Assembly (NCBI GenBank): GCA_949282385.1
Contig: CASDOP010000001.1
Location: 124,001 to 188,000, forward strand
DNA from: an uncultured Clostridia bacterium
Lineage (GTDB): Bacteria; Bacillota; Clostridia; Christensenellales; Borkfalkiaceae
Direction: 5' to 3'
DNA: 64,000 bases
The notes below the pieces were generated by a model. That model was not told the origin of the DNA and searched no databases. It worked only from the letters and a program-made list of their open reading frames with translations. Shown here piece after piece: positions 18,949-26,408 of this stretch (position 1 is its first letter; every line of letters starts with the position of its first letter). The position numbers were made by a program, and so were the translations under genes.

Positions 18949-19359
18949 TCAGCGGATGCGGTAGCCTATGCCTTCAGGTGTTATGGTAAAGCCTTTTCTT
19001 TTGTACCATTCGGCTACATTTCGCATAATCGTAGTTGTACCTTCGCCGTCATTGCGCGCATATTGCTGTATCACATCGCAAGCTTCGCTATAATCTGCAA
19101 GTGTCAATCTGTTACGCTTTAAATCATCCGCGCTTATCATCGCGCGCAAGGCTTTATATGCGCCCATTGCTTTTTCTGCGGTTAAATCTTTAAGTTCTCC
19201 AACAGTCAAGACTTTAAACCCTTCACTATCTCCGCAATAAGGGCAATAGTGTTCCGATGTATCTTTATCAAACTTAATTTCTAATGTGGAAAAAATAAGT
19301 CTACAATTGTTGCAACGCACATATCCCGTCATATCATTATTCGTTATTGGTTTAGGCAT
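18949..19359 (-). CDS. Zinc-ribbon phage protein
   Basis: 136 residues. The N-terminal zinc ribbon is formed by CNNCRLIF and YCPYCGDSE (residues about 16-45); the rest is helical. The stop TGA is inside CTGAACAG at 18945. A nucleic-acid-binding role is possible but not shown. Confidence 0.55.
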   Translation of the reverse strand: MPKPITNNDMTGYVRCNNCRLIFSTLEIKFDKDTSEHYCPYCGDSEGFKVLTVGELKDLTAEKAMGAYKALRAMISADDLKRNRLTLADYSEACDVIQQYARNDGEGTTTIMRNVAEWYKRKGFTITPEGIGYRIR

Positions 19360-19392
19360 ATAATTTTATCTCCTTTTCTGTTCAGCAATGTT

Positions 19393-19590
19393 TTAGCAAA
19401 TAACCCCAATTCGTCTGTTCCCTCGCTGCCAATCAAACGACGTAATTATAGCATAATGCGATGCGCGGCCGTAAATTTCCAAATGCTCTTGAGCATTTTT
19501 AACGGCACTCTTTTTTGTCTGCGAAGTAGTGTAATCCGTATATACTTCACGATTCGTTTCTTTTTCAACAATTATATAGTTATAAGTCAT
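19393..19590 (-). CDS. Hypothetical phage protein
   Basis: 65 residues (NYIIVEKETNREVYTDYTTS at the start), alpha/beta, basic end. The leader carries the intergenic element copy at 19621-19637. Function unknown. Confidence 0.5.
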   Translation of the reverse strand: MTYNYIIVEKETNREVYTDYTTSQTKKSAVKNAQEHLEIYGRASHYAIITSFDWQRGNRRIGVIC

Positions 19591-19690
19591 AAATTATTCT
19601 CCTTTACGTTGCTTGCCAATCGGTCAAGACTTATGCGTATGTTTTTCTGTTCAGCGGCGGCATATCAGCCGCCGCTTGCTCCTTCTCGCT

Positions 19691-19840
19691 TTAATTTAAA
19701 AACTCTAAATACTCTTCTTTCGTCATTCCAAAAGCTATTGCTGCGTGGTCGTAATTTAATTCATTATTCCGTTCCCATAACTCGCCCACATATCCGCATA
19801 CTGCCTTTAAAAGCTCAACTATTCTGCTCGTATCGTCCAT
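19691..19840 (-). CDS. Small hypothetical phage protein
   Basis: 49 residues from the ATG at 19840, chosen because GGAGGATAAAT precedes it; the site lies within the end of the upstream gene. Helical, ending HAAIAFGMTKEEYLEFLN, which resembles a short helix-turn-helix-like ending. A GC hairpin (19655-19676) lies just downstream. Function unknown. Confidence 0.45.
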   Translation of the reverse strand: MDDTSRIVELLKAVCGYVGELWERNNELNYDHAAIAFGMTKEEYLEFLN

Positions 19841-19853
19841 ATTTATCCTCCGT

Positions 19854-21611
19854 TTATCTCTGCACGGTGTCAAGCACGGGAGTATAGCCCAGCTCTGCAT
19901 AATAAGCTATCGCCGTTTTGATAAAATCTGCCGCGCCTTCGCCCGCAAAGTTTACCGCCTGCATAATTGCCGCGCCGTTGTGCGATATAGTGGTATATTT
20001 CAAACTGTCCGGAATTTCCGGAAGGTTGCCGCGATATATAACGGCTTTTTCGTTTGCTATATAGAAGTAACGCTCGTTGCGTTTGCCGTTCGGTATATAC
20101 TCAATCTTTGCCGCATCTTTATACTGTGCATACTTGCACGGTGTAGCCGCTATAAGCTTGCCGCGCGCTGTGTCTACCGAGCAAGTCCAGCCGTTCAGCA
20201 TCAATATAGTAACCTGCTCGCCCTCCTGCAAGTTCGCTTTTGCAAGCTGTTCAGAAATCGGCGTAGGAAAGTAGAAGGGGGAAAGCTGTTTGCTCTTTGC
20301 TTTCCATTCGTCGCGGTAGTCGGCTGCGTTCTGTTCGGTCGTGGAGGTGGTAGTCATAAGCACATAACGCGCATAGCTAAAGCCTTCGGGATCTATCACG
20401 AATTGCAGCTCGCCGCCATTGTAAACCGCTATGCACTTACACAAAAATGTATGTACAGTCTTGCGCTGTTCAGCGGTTAGCTTCATATACTCGTTGTAAT
20501 CCTTAAAGCGCACATCCTCGCTTGCATATCCGCCGTAGCCTTTCAGAAAATCCCAATCCTCTAAAAGATTGTCGCAGAAAAAACCGTAATCCCCAGCGTT
20601 ATTAAATACTATCTTGCGTGATATTATTGCATCCGTCAAAATCTTGTCCTTGCCTGCGTGCTTTGTTATATCGTCCACAACTTCGCGCAAAGTTGACTGT
20701 TTGCCGCTCGCACTTTCAAGGCAAGTAAAGGCAATCTGTTCAGCTTCGAGCAAATCCTCAATCGTGATATGCTCGTATATCTCCGCGCTGCGCTTGTTAA
20801 ATATTTCCCTCTCGCGGTCCGCCTGTTCAACCGCCGCCTTGCGTTCTGCTTCCTGCCGTATAAGTTCGGCTTCAGCTTCTGCCGCCTTGCGTTCCTTGTC
20901 TGCCTTGTCTGCCGCTTCAAATGCCGCTATGTCCTCCAACTGTTCAGCGGTCGCGGTAGTCTGTTCATACTTGCTTGCAACAACAAATCGCCCATAAAAG
21001 CCAACGTCAAAATAATCTGTCATATAGTCGCTATTATCATAATTATAGCTCTGAAGGTACGCATCAAAGTAAGCAAGCACCGCTTCAAGTGCGGGGCTGT
21101 TCTGCCAATATCCGTACATATCCGGCTCGCCCGTCCTGCGGTCTTTCATTATGCGCTCGCGGCTATATGGCGATGCTATTATTTCGCCGTTAATTGAATT
21201 GTAGCCGCTGCACCTCAAAGAAAATTTGACTTCGGGGAAACGCTCTTTCAAATGCGCGCGCACTTGCGCTGCAATTTCTTTATCTGCAAGCCGCTTCGGG
21301 TGTTCGGGAATAGTGGAGAGATCGCAACGTTCCCAAAGTGGCGCAATCCTGCGCGCCTGTGCTTTTGCCTTCAAGTTCTGCGCCTTCTGCGTGTCCGTCT
21401 GTTCGGTCTGTTCTGTCGCTTCGCCGCCAAGCTCTGCGGCTATCCTGCGCGCCGTCTCGTCGTCTCTGTGATACCAGCATTTTTTACCGCTATGCCAGCG
21501 GAAAAACGCCGCCTTCAACCTGTTCAGAATATCGGCGGAGGGCTTACCCTCAAAATAAAGCTCAATGCCTTTATTGCCGTTTGCCGTTGTTACATTCAAA
21601 ACTTTACACAT
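19854..21611 (-). CDS. Large hypothetical phage/mobile-element protein (polyvalent-type N-terminal domain)
   Basis: 585 residues from the ATG at 21611, with GGAG 9 nt upstream; a TTG at 21617 is an alternative. Residues about 10-55 read GIELYFEGKPSADILNRLKA then FRWHSGKKCWYHR, a module I recall from large polyvalent or antirestriction-associated proteins of conjugative elements and phages. A long Ala/Glu/Lys coiled coil spans about 230-290 (EAADKADKERKAAEAEAELI). The rest is unrecognised. Six CTGAACAG octamers lie inside its coding sequence, five read as S/A-E-Q and one as L-N-R. Probably an early protein acting on incoming or host DNA; this is a guess from family context. Confidence 0.6.
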   Translation of the reverse strand: MCKVLNVTTANGNKGIELYFEGKPSADILNRLKAAFFRWHSGKKCWYHRDDETARRIAAELGGEATEQTEQTDTQKAQNLKAKAQARRIAPLWERCDLSTIPEHPKRLADKEIAAQVRAHLKERFPEVKFSLRCSGYNSINGEIIASPYSRERIMKDRRTGEPDMYGYWQNSPALEAVLAYFDAYLQSYNYDNSDYMTDYFDVGFYGRFVVASKYEQTTATAEQLEDIAAFEAADKADKERKAAEAEAELIRQEAERKAAVEQADREREIFNKRSAEIYEHITIEDLLEAEQIAFTCLESASGKQSTLREVVDDITKHAGKDKILTDAIISRKIVFNNAGDYGFFCDNLLEDWDFLKGYGGYASEDVRFKDYNEYMKLTAEQRKTVHTFLCKCIAVYNGGELQFVIDPEGFSYARYVLMTTTSTTEQNAADYRDEWKAKSKQLSPFYFPTPISEQLAKANLQEGEQVTILMLNGWTCSVDTARGKLIAATPCKYAQYKDAAKIEYIPNGKRNERYFYIANEKAVIYRGNLPEIPDSLKYTTISHNGAAIMQAVNFAGEGAADFIKTAIAYYAELGYTPVLDTVQR

Positions 21612-21613
21612 AT

Positions 21614-21910
21614 TCAAAATCTCCTCAAGCTGCCTGCCGTAAGGTTCAGGACTTGCGCCTGTTCTATATTTATATTGATTCTTTTTGTCTGTTCAGTCTG
21701 CGCCATATCGCGCCCATAAATCCTTATATCGCCGCGCGCTATTGCTCCGCGCAACTCCTCGCCGGTGGTGTTATAGCGTATAGCGCGCCCATCCTCATAG
21801 CAAATAAACAAGCGCACCGCCTCAACTTTTCCGCCCTGCGGCAATTCTGCTGTAACTGCCTGTTCTATCGTTCCGCGCCCTGCGCCGTTCGCCGTTTTGA
21901 TTAAATACAT
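21614..21910 (-). CDS. Hypothetical phage protein
   Basis: 98 residues from the ATG at 21910 (GTG at 21916 is possible). Beta-rich N-terminal part, then GEELRGAIARGDIRIYGRDM. It abuts the 585-residue gene by 2 nt. One CTGAACAG copy at 21689 encodes Thr-Glu-Gln. Function unknown. Confidence 0.5.
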   Translation of the reverse strand: MYLIKTANGAGRGTIEQAVTAELPQGGKVEAVRLFICYEDGRAIRYNTTGEELRGAIARGDIRIYGRDMAQTEQTKRININIEQAQVLNLTAGSLRRF

Positions 21911-21912
21911 AA

Positions 21913-22086
21913 TCACACCCCCAAAAGGGCGCGGCGTTCGTACTTGTCGCGGGCTATGCCCTGCGCGATCTCCGCGCGTTCGCGTTCGTTTTCGATATGT
22001 CGCCGCGCGTAGCTTGCGGCCGTGATTCTTTCGTCCAGCTCGCGCAACCGTGCTGCGCGCTGTATAAATCCGCTTGTGTCTTTCAT
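21913..22086 (-). CDS. 57-residue basic coiled-coil protein
   Basis: A short ORF reads from an ATG at 22086 (MKDTSGFIQRAARLRELDER...) to a TGA at 21913. GCAGGAG lies 8 nt upstream, and the octamer CTGAACAG directly touches the start codon. The protein is one charged helix rich in Arg and Ala. It fills the space between two genes exactly, so it is likely real. Function unknown. Confidence 0.6.
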   Translation of the reverse strand: MKDTSGFIQRAARLRELDERITAASYARRHIENERERAEIAQGIARDKYERRALLGV

Positions 22087-22188
22087 CTGTTCAGCTCCTG
22101 CGCCCGCCTGCGCTGTTCAGCGTTCAGGGCTTACGGCAATATAAAGGAAGGGGATGCGGCAACGCTGCCGCCGTCTTGCCTCGTGTCG

Positions 22189-22473
22189 TTATGCAACATT
22201 TAATGCCTTTGCGTTCTGCGCTTTGCTCAAGCTATGCGCAATAAATATACCTACGCTTATATGTTCAGGCGCGTATTGTGCGCGTATATTAAAAACAATC
22301 ACATTGCTATAATTTTTTAATGCTTGCAGCGTTGATGCAGATAATTTGTCCGTGCGGTATAAATAACCGTTATAAAGTCGCCCGTTTATATATGCGCGCT
22401 GTTTGCTAAATCCGTAATATGTGCATAAGTCAACAAACTTGTAAAAAGAAAGCCGAGCCTTTTTCCGTGCCAT
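22189..22473 (-). CDS. Basic hypothetical phage protein
   Basis: 94 residues, strongly basic start (ARKKARLSFYKFVDLCTYYG), then FSKQRAYINGRLYNGYLY. Preceded by GGAGG and by one of the clearest copies of the intergenic hairpin element. Function unknown; possible nucleic-acid binding. Confidence 0.5.
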   Translation of the reverse strand: MARKKARLSFYKFVDLCTYYGFSKQRAYINGRLYNGYLYRTDKLSASTLQALKNYSNVIVFNIRAQYAPEHISVGIFIAHSLSKAQNAKALNVA

Positions 22474-22536
22474 TGCCTATCCTCCTGCGGCAGCCCGCCG
22501 CCGTTCGGCGGTCGGGGCTTACGCCGTTCTGTTTTG

Positions 22537-22746
22537 TCAATAATTTATATAAATATATTTGCCGCCGTTCTCGTCGGAATATTCGCACGCGCTAACAACC
22601 TCGCCCGAATTATTCCGCACTATGCACCGCGCGCCGCCTTGCCCGCCGTACTCGTTGCGCAAATGCTTTTTTGCGTTCCTGCTCACGCTCTCAAACTCGC
22701 GCGCCCATCCTTGCCGGTTTGTAACATAAATTTTATATTTTTTCAT
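22537..22746 (-). CDS. Hypothetical phage protein
   Basis: 69 residues, small alpha/beta (KKYKIYVTNRQGWAREFESV). Similar in size and fold pattern to the 70-residue protein at 18714. It overlaps the upstream gene by 4 nt. Function unknown. Confidence 0.5.
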   Translation of the reverse strand: MKKYKIYVTNRQGWAREFESVSRNAKKHLRNEYGGQGGARCIVRNNSGEVVSACEYSDENGGKYIYINY

Positions 22747-23114
22747 CGCTTGCCCTCCGTTCTGCGGCGTATTTTGTGCGCATAGTTATATTGCATCTCG
22801 TCCATCATTGCGCAAAGCTGCGCCGCCTTCATTTTGCCGTACATTAAAGCGGATATATTATTTTTAATAATCCTTGCGCCCGTGGCGTAGTCGCAAACAT
22901 AAATTGAAAGGGTGTACCCATCGGGCATTACCAAAAACTGAAAGCCCGTTAAAATCTCGTTATCGTTCACAATCACGCATTTATAAATTGTAATATAATC
23001 GCTTATATCCATAATCGCGCGGCGTTCGGTAATTGTTACCGCCTCGCCTGTTCTGCAATCTGCGGCGGGCTGCTCGCCGTATTCCCTTTGCCCTGTAACC
23101 TTGTAAAATTTCAT
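22743..23114 (-). CDS. Hypothetical phage protein
   Basis: 123 residues. Mixed alpha/beta with GEAVTITERRAIMDISDYIT and a basic C-terminus (HKIRRRTEGKR). No family recognised. Confidence 0.5.
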   Translation of the reverse strand: MKFYKVTGQREYGEQPAADCRTGEAVTITERRAIMDISDYITIYKCVIVNDNEILTGFQFLVMPDGYTLSIYVCDYATGARIIKNNISALMYGKMKAAQLCAMMDEMQYNYAHKIRRRTEGKR

Positions 23115-23129
23115 TGCTTGCCCTCAGCA

Positions 23130-23450
23130 TTATAATGTAATCTTTATTGATGCGCTGTCTGAAAAATCCCATTCCACGGCGCAATATTTTTTTAAAATAT
23201 TATAAACCGTGTCTTTTTGCTCCGCGTTTAGGTCATGCCCTATGTAATAAATGCCGTGTTCGCGCCAATCCGTCCTATTTGCGCCATGTTCAAACCATTT
23301 TAACCAAATGCCTTTAGCGTTCTTGCCAAAACGATTTGAAATACTTGCCCATGTGCAACTTTGGCAACATTCCCCATGCGTTAAAGCAAAATCAAGTTTT
23401 GCCGCCTTTTTAATTTCTCTAAATATTATTGATAATGTCCTTCTGTTCAT
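23130..23450 (-). CDS. DUF6891-like hypothetical protein
   Basis: 106 residues from the ATG at 23450, chosen for TTGGAGGGC upstream. The segment HGECCQSCTWASISNRFG followed by GIYYIGHDL resembles the DUF6891 family as I remember it, which has a CxxC and a YYxxHD motif. The upstream-extended frame lacks a binding site. Function unknown. Confidence 0.5.
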   Translation of the reverse strand: MNRRTLSIIFREIKKAAKLDFALTHGECCQSCTWASISNRFGKNAKGIWLKWFEHGANRTDWREHGIYYIGHDLNAEQKDTVYNILKKYCAVEWDFSDSASIKITL

Positions 23451-23515
23451 TTTTTGCCCTCCAAGCGCAGCCGCCGGGCGTGTAGCCCGTGCGGTCTTAT
23501 GCGCGTTCTGTTCTG

Positions 23516-23752
23516 TCAAATTGCGCCCATTGCTACAAGCGCAAAAGAAAACGCCGCCGCCTCTCTGTCGCTCGTTATCATATCGCCGCGCAGCATCGCA
23601 AACTCGCCGACAAAATCAGAATGATTTTTTAAAAACTCATCAAAAAAATCAACCGCTTCATCATATCCTGCAACATCTCCGCGTGCATTGTATAAAAAAT
23701 CATATTCTTTATTAAACTGCTTTAAAAATGCGTTAATGTTGATTTTTTGCAT
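23516..23752 (-). CDS. Hypothetical phage protein, helical
   Basis: 78 residues from the ATG at 23752, eight bases after GGAGGTG. Helical and acidic (EAVDFFDEFLKNHSDFVGEF). Preceded by a copy of the intergenic element with a CCCGC/GCGGG hairpin. Function unknown. Confidence 0.5.
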   Translation of the reverse strand: MQKININAFLKQFNKEYDFLYNARGDVAGYDEAVDFFDEFLKNHSDFVGEFAMLRGDMITSDREAAAFSFALVAMGAI

Positions 23753-23806
23753 TTTTATCACCTCCGCGCCGCCCGCCCGCTTGCGCGGGTCGGGTCTTAT
23801 GCGCTT

Positions 23807-24022
23807 TTATATGTTCACCGTGCGCACATACGCGCGCGCATTTTCGCTTGCGTCAAACCCTGCGGCGGCTTGTTTTGCCGCCTGTTCTGCGCTGTCGTGC
23901 GTTAAATACAACCGCGCCGCCGTCCAACAAGGGGAGGAGGTCAAAGACTGCCGCCCCGTAACCGCATAATCAATGCGGCATCCGTTCGATACTGTTTCAA
24001 CCATTGCAATATATTTTCGCAT
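23807..24022 (-). CDS. Hypothetical phage protein
   Basis: 71 residues; N-terminal strands (KYIAMVETVSNGCRIDYAVT), then an Ala-rich helix (DSAEQAAKQAAAGFDASENA). Function unknown. Confidence 0.5.
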   Translation of the reverse strand: MRKYIAMVETVSNGCRIDYAVTGRQSLTSSPCWTAARLYLTHDSAEQAAKQAAAGFDASENARAYVRTVNI

Positions 24023-24041
24023 TTTTTAACCCTCCCGCTGT

Positions 24042-24371
24042 TCAGCAGTAAACGCACGCGCCCGCGCGCCAATCAAAGATAGATATTTGCTTGCGTTCTC
24101 GTCCAACCTTCAGAGCGGCGCGCCTATCGCGGATGCGTTCGCTTATATCCACATAAGCGCGCCCGCCGTCTATCCAGATGCCGCAAAACTCATCAGCGGT
24201 TAAACCTTTTAAAATTTTATTAACCGCGCGAACAATCTTTTTTGCGTTGCCCACGGTAAAAACAAAACAATCTTTTTTGCTTACTTGATAACCGCTTTTA
24301 AACTCTATCGCGTTGCCGTTGCGGTCAAGCGTTGCGCCGCCGTTCTGAATAATTTTTACAAGGTCAAGCAT
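24042..24371 (-). CDS. First gene of the leftward early operon, hypothetical
   Basis: 109 residues behind GGAGGTTTAAAG. It is the gene nearest the leftward promoter. Contains LDLVKIIQNGGATLDRNGNA at the N-terminus and a basic C-terminal half (SERIRDRRAALKVGRERKQ). Its stop TGA lies in CTGAACAG at 24038. Function unknown; position suggests early expression. Confidence 0.5.
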   Translation of the reverse strand: MLDLVKIIQNGGATLDRNGNAIEFKSGYQVSKKDCFVFTVGNAKKIVRAVNKILKGLTADEFCGIWIDGGRAYVDISERIRDRRAALKVGRERKQISIFDWRAGACVYC

Positions 24372-24500
24372 CTTTAAACCTCCCAGCCCCGCGCCCCGCC
24401 TTGCGGCGGTGGCGGCTTATGGGCTTTATTTTTTGCCGCGCTTGCGGCTGCTTTTAGATTTCCGCTTTTGTGTTGATTCCCTCAACCTTTTTACATACAT

Positions 24501-24529
24501 ATTATATCAAATTGATAGACAAAAGGCAA
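24501..24529 (-). promoter_or_regulatory. Leftward early promoter
   Basis: On the minus strand, TTGCCT (24524-24529) and TATAAT (24501-24506) are 17 nt apart. Operator 1 fills the spacer, so repressor binding would block RNA polymerase. It drives the run of genes ending at the integrase. Confidence 0.7.
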
Positions 24530-24618
24530 GCGTTTTTATAAAAAAATATATCAAATTGTTATAATAAATATTTATATCAGATTGATATAGCATAATTAAA
24601 AATTATATCAGTTTGATA
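24505..24618. promoter_or_regulatory. Four operators with the dyad TATCA-N3-TGATA
   Basis: Thirteen-base dyads lie at 24505-24517 (TATCAAATTGATA), 24549-24561 (one arm imperfect), 24575-24587 and 24606-24618. The first overlaps the leftward promoter spacer and the fourth directly abuts the rightward -35 box. The arrangement resembles a lysogeny or copy-control switch. Confidence 0.75.
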
Positions 24619-24620
24619 GC

Positions 24621-24650
24621 TTGACAAACGCGCCGCGCCCGTGGTAGAAT
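24621..24650 (+). promoter_or_regulatory. Rightward promoter
   Basis: TTGACA (24621-24626), an 18-nt spacer and TAGAAT (24645-24650). The start codon at 24683 follows a GGAGG site (24670-24674). Operator 4 lies immediately upstream of the -35 box. Confidence 0.75.
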
Positions 24651-24682
24651 AAAGGCGAAAAACGCAACAGGAGGCGCAAAAA

Positions 24683-25078
24683 ATGCCACGCAAACCCAAA
24701 TACCCACCCACAGAAGGGAAAACGCCAGCGGCGCAAATAGAGGCAATGAACGCATACAGAAAGCGCAAAGGCGGAACGTCCGCCATTCAGCGCGGATTTT
24801 CGACAACATACAGCAGACAAGAAGGCGACCGCATCGCCGCAGCCTATGCCGCCGCAAGCCTAACCCCCGCGCAGATCCTCCGCGCCGTGGCCGTATGGAT
24901 AGAGCAAGGCACGCACCCGGCAGCCGTTGCAAGCATAGCAAAAGATGCCGCAGCGTATGCCGCCACAAATGCCGCCATACGCGCGGAACATACAGCGGAA
25001 GAAAAATCGCAGACACACGCCGCACCAGAGCAACAGCCAGAGCCGCAGGAGCAACACGCAAGCCAAGACAAAGCATAA
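24683..25078 (+). CDS. Putative ribbon-helix-helix regulator
   Basis: 131 residues, behind AGGAGGCGC. Residues about 37-72 fit a ribbon-helix-helix domain: a strand (GFSTTYSRQE), helix A (GDRIAAAYAAAS), then LTPAQILRAVAVWIEQG as helix B. The C-terminus is Ala/Gln/Glu-rich and probably disordered. The gene sits beside four short dyad operators that straddle both divergent promoters, which suits an autoregulated repressor. The domain call is by eye and the family signal is weak. Confidence 0.5.
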   Translation: MPRKPKYPPTEGKTPAAQIEAMNAYRKRKGGTSAIQRGFSTTYSRQEGDRIAAAYAAASLTPAQILRAVAVWIEQGTHPAAVASIAKDAAAYAATNAAIRAEHTAEEKSQTHAAPEQQPEPQEQHASQDKA

Positions 25079-25140
25079 AAAAAGAACACGTACCAAAAAC
25101 CGCCAACGCAGAAGGGGGAAAAGCAACCCGACCCCGAACG

Positions 25141-25163
25141 CATCGGCGGCTTTTTTATTTTTG
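25141..25163 (+). terminator. Weak terminator after the regulator gene
   Basis: A short hairpin (CCGA...TCGG, ending about 25146) is followed by CGGC and the T tract TTTTTTATTTTT. The stem is short, so termination may be partial. Confidence 0.4.
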
Positions 25164-25620
25164 AATGAATTTTGTACAATATTCAAAAATAAATAATGAA
25201 TTTTGTACAAAAATAATTTTATGGTCAATCTCGATCCAGCAAGGAAGAAGAAAGAAAAGGGGGGACTATAGGGGGATAAGATAGATAATAGTTAAATACT
25301 TGTATGTATTATATTTTATTCTTGTATCTTATATATTACTTGTATTATCTTGTAAAGTATATCTTTTGTATTATAAATGTATTTTGTAAATTATAAGTGT
25401 TATAAGTGATATATATTAAAAGATGGTTATATTAAATGTAGTATGTAAGAATAGTAAGCATATTAAAGTAAATGTATAATGTTAAGTATAATGTTAAATA
25501 TGTATGTACTATTAAAGTATGTATAAAGTAATTGTATGTATGATATTAAAGGGATGTTTATAATATTGAAGTATTTTTTAATATTAAAGGATATTTTTAA
25601 TTAAAGGTATCTCTTATATT
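25164..25620. other. Gene-free AT-rich segment with repeats and a polypurine tract
   Basis: Two copies of AATGAATTTTGTACAA, each with the palindrome TTGTACAA, lie at about 25164-25210. A purine tract (25237-25265) follows. About 350 bp of almost pure A/T/G with few C on the + strand then repeats words such as TATTAAAG, TGTATGTA and ATAATGTTAA. No ORF of note. The pattern fits a duplex-unwinding region, possibly a replication origin, or a relaxed spacer. No known iteron set was recognised. Confidence 0.45.
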
Positions 25621-25826
25621 ATGGCGGCTGTTCGTTCAGCGGAGTAAAGCCGCACACCATCACCGGCGCAGGCTCGACCAATCAGGCGGCGCAGCTCTCG
25701 GCGGCTGTCGTGCAGGTGTTTCCATAACTCAATATTATGTAAACGGATAAGGGAAGCGCACGCCCGGCGGGGGTATTTTTTCAGGGAGAAAGCGAGGAAT
25801 GAAATTGCATAAACCGTATTGCTCAT
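25614..25826 (-). CDS. Doubtful small ORF
   Basis: 70 residues if read from the ATG at 25826 (MSNTVYAISFLAFSLKKYPR...). The block is GC-rich compared with both sides. On the opposite strand a stop-free stretch ends TITGAGSTNQAAQLSAAVVQ then VFP and a stop, which looks more protein-like but has no start. One of these may be a decayed gene fragment. Low confidence for either. Confidence 0.25.
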   Translation of the reverse strand: MSNTVYAISFLAFSLKKYPRRACASLIRLHNIELWKHLHDSRRELRRLIGRACAGDGVRLYSAERTAAII

Positions 25827-25988
25827 CCTCACCCATTCTTGTTCAGATAAAAAAATTAAAATTTTGAGCTAATAAAAACGTACAAAGGAAAAAAGTCGTG
25901 ATAGACTATAAATGATAGTGAGCTTAGCAAAAGGCGAACCTATGCTAAAGATTAGGCGAGCTATTGATGGTGAGCGGGTGAGCGCGAT

Positions 25989-26408
25989 ATGAAAACGAGC
26001 AAAATTTACGTCTGTGAAATAGCAGAGGTAGTAAAGATAAACAAAGGCTTTGGGAACATACGAGTAATTGATTATACAAAGCAAAAGACATTAAGATTGG
26101 CGATAAAAATTCGGGACAATCTTACGGGCAGTACGCGATACCGTTTATTGATAAACGATGAAGTATTGCGAGCTGATTTTAGTGATGTTAAGGTTGCGGG
26201 AGAGACGTTTATAACGAAGGCGACTAATCTTTTAATGTTATCGAGCACTCCTATGAATTTTCCTAAGCGATTGAGCAAAGGCAAAGTTATGGCTATGGAG
26301 TACATACTAAACAACGATTTTGAAGGCGAAGTGTTTTGCGCGGCAGAGAGCAAGGGTGAGCCGTTTGCGGAGTTTTGCGGTCCGAGCAGAGGAGGGGATA
26401 AGTTATAA
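25989..26408 (+). CDS. Hypothetical phage protein
   Basis: 139 residues. First of a rightward operon; it ends 1 nt before the next gene (stop 26406-26408). The N-terminal half is beta-rich (KIYVCEIAEVVKINKGFGNI) and the C-terminal half has FPKRLSKGKVMAMEYILNND. No recognised family. No clear binding site upstream of the ATG apart from GGGTGAGCG. Confidence 0.55.
   Translation: MKTSKIYVCEIAEVVKINKGFGNIRVIDYTKQKTLRLAIKIRDNLTGSTRYRLLINDEVLRADFSDVKVAGETFITKATNLLMLSSTPMNFPKRLSKGKVMAMEYILNNDFEGEVFCAAESKGEPFAEFCGPSRGGDKL

Larger units (their letters stand above)
14430..24045 (-). repeat. Dispersed octamer CTGAACAG, 18 copies in one orientation
   Basis: On the minus (coding) strand, CTGAACAG ends at top-strand starts 14430, 14671, 15907, 16709, 17070, 18044, 18945, 19378, 19647, 20247, 20466, 20736, 20940, 21520, 21689, 22087, 22113 and 24038. 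I found no copy in the opposite orientation in this arm and only one copy in the chromosomal half. Copies occur both inside genes (mostly as A/T/S-E-Q) and between genes, and four contain a stop codon. Near-variants such as CAGAACAG and CCGAACAG are also common. Confidence 0.8.
16650..24424 (-). repeat. Intergenic box-plus-hairpin element, eight copies
   Basis: On the coding strand a box close to GCRTAAGYCC-GACC is followed by a short GC hairpin and then the ribosome binding site of the next gene. Copies (top strand): 16650-16659, 18023-18031, 19621-19637, 22122-22137, 22509-22524, 23491-23504, 23788-23804, 24408-24424. The box is conserved while hairpin stems vary in sequence but keep pairing (for example CCGCC/GGCGG, CCCGC/GCGGG). 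Seven lie between one gene's stop and the next start; the eighth lies in the operon leader. Confidence 0.65.

Noticed and set aside
14863..24371. Possible CRISPR or direct-repeat array based on the recurring CTGTTCAG words
   Set aside because: Spacing is irregular, copies lie inside coding sequence, and there are no spacer-like units.
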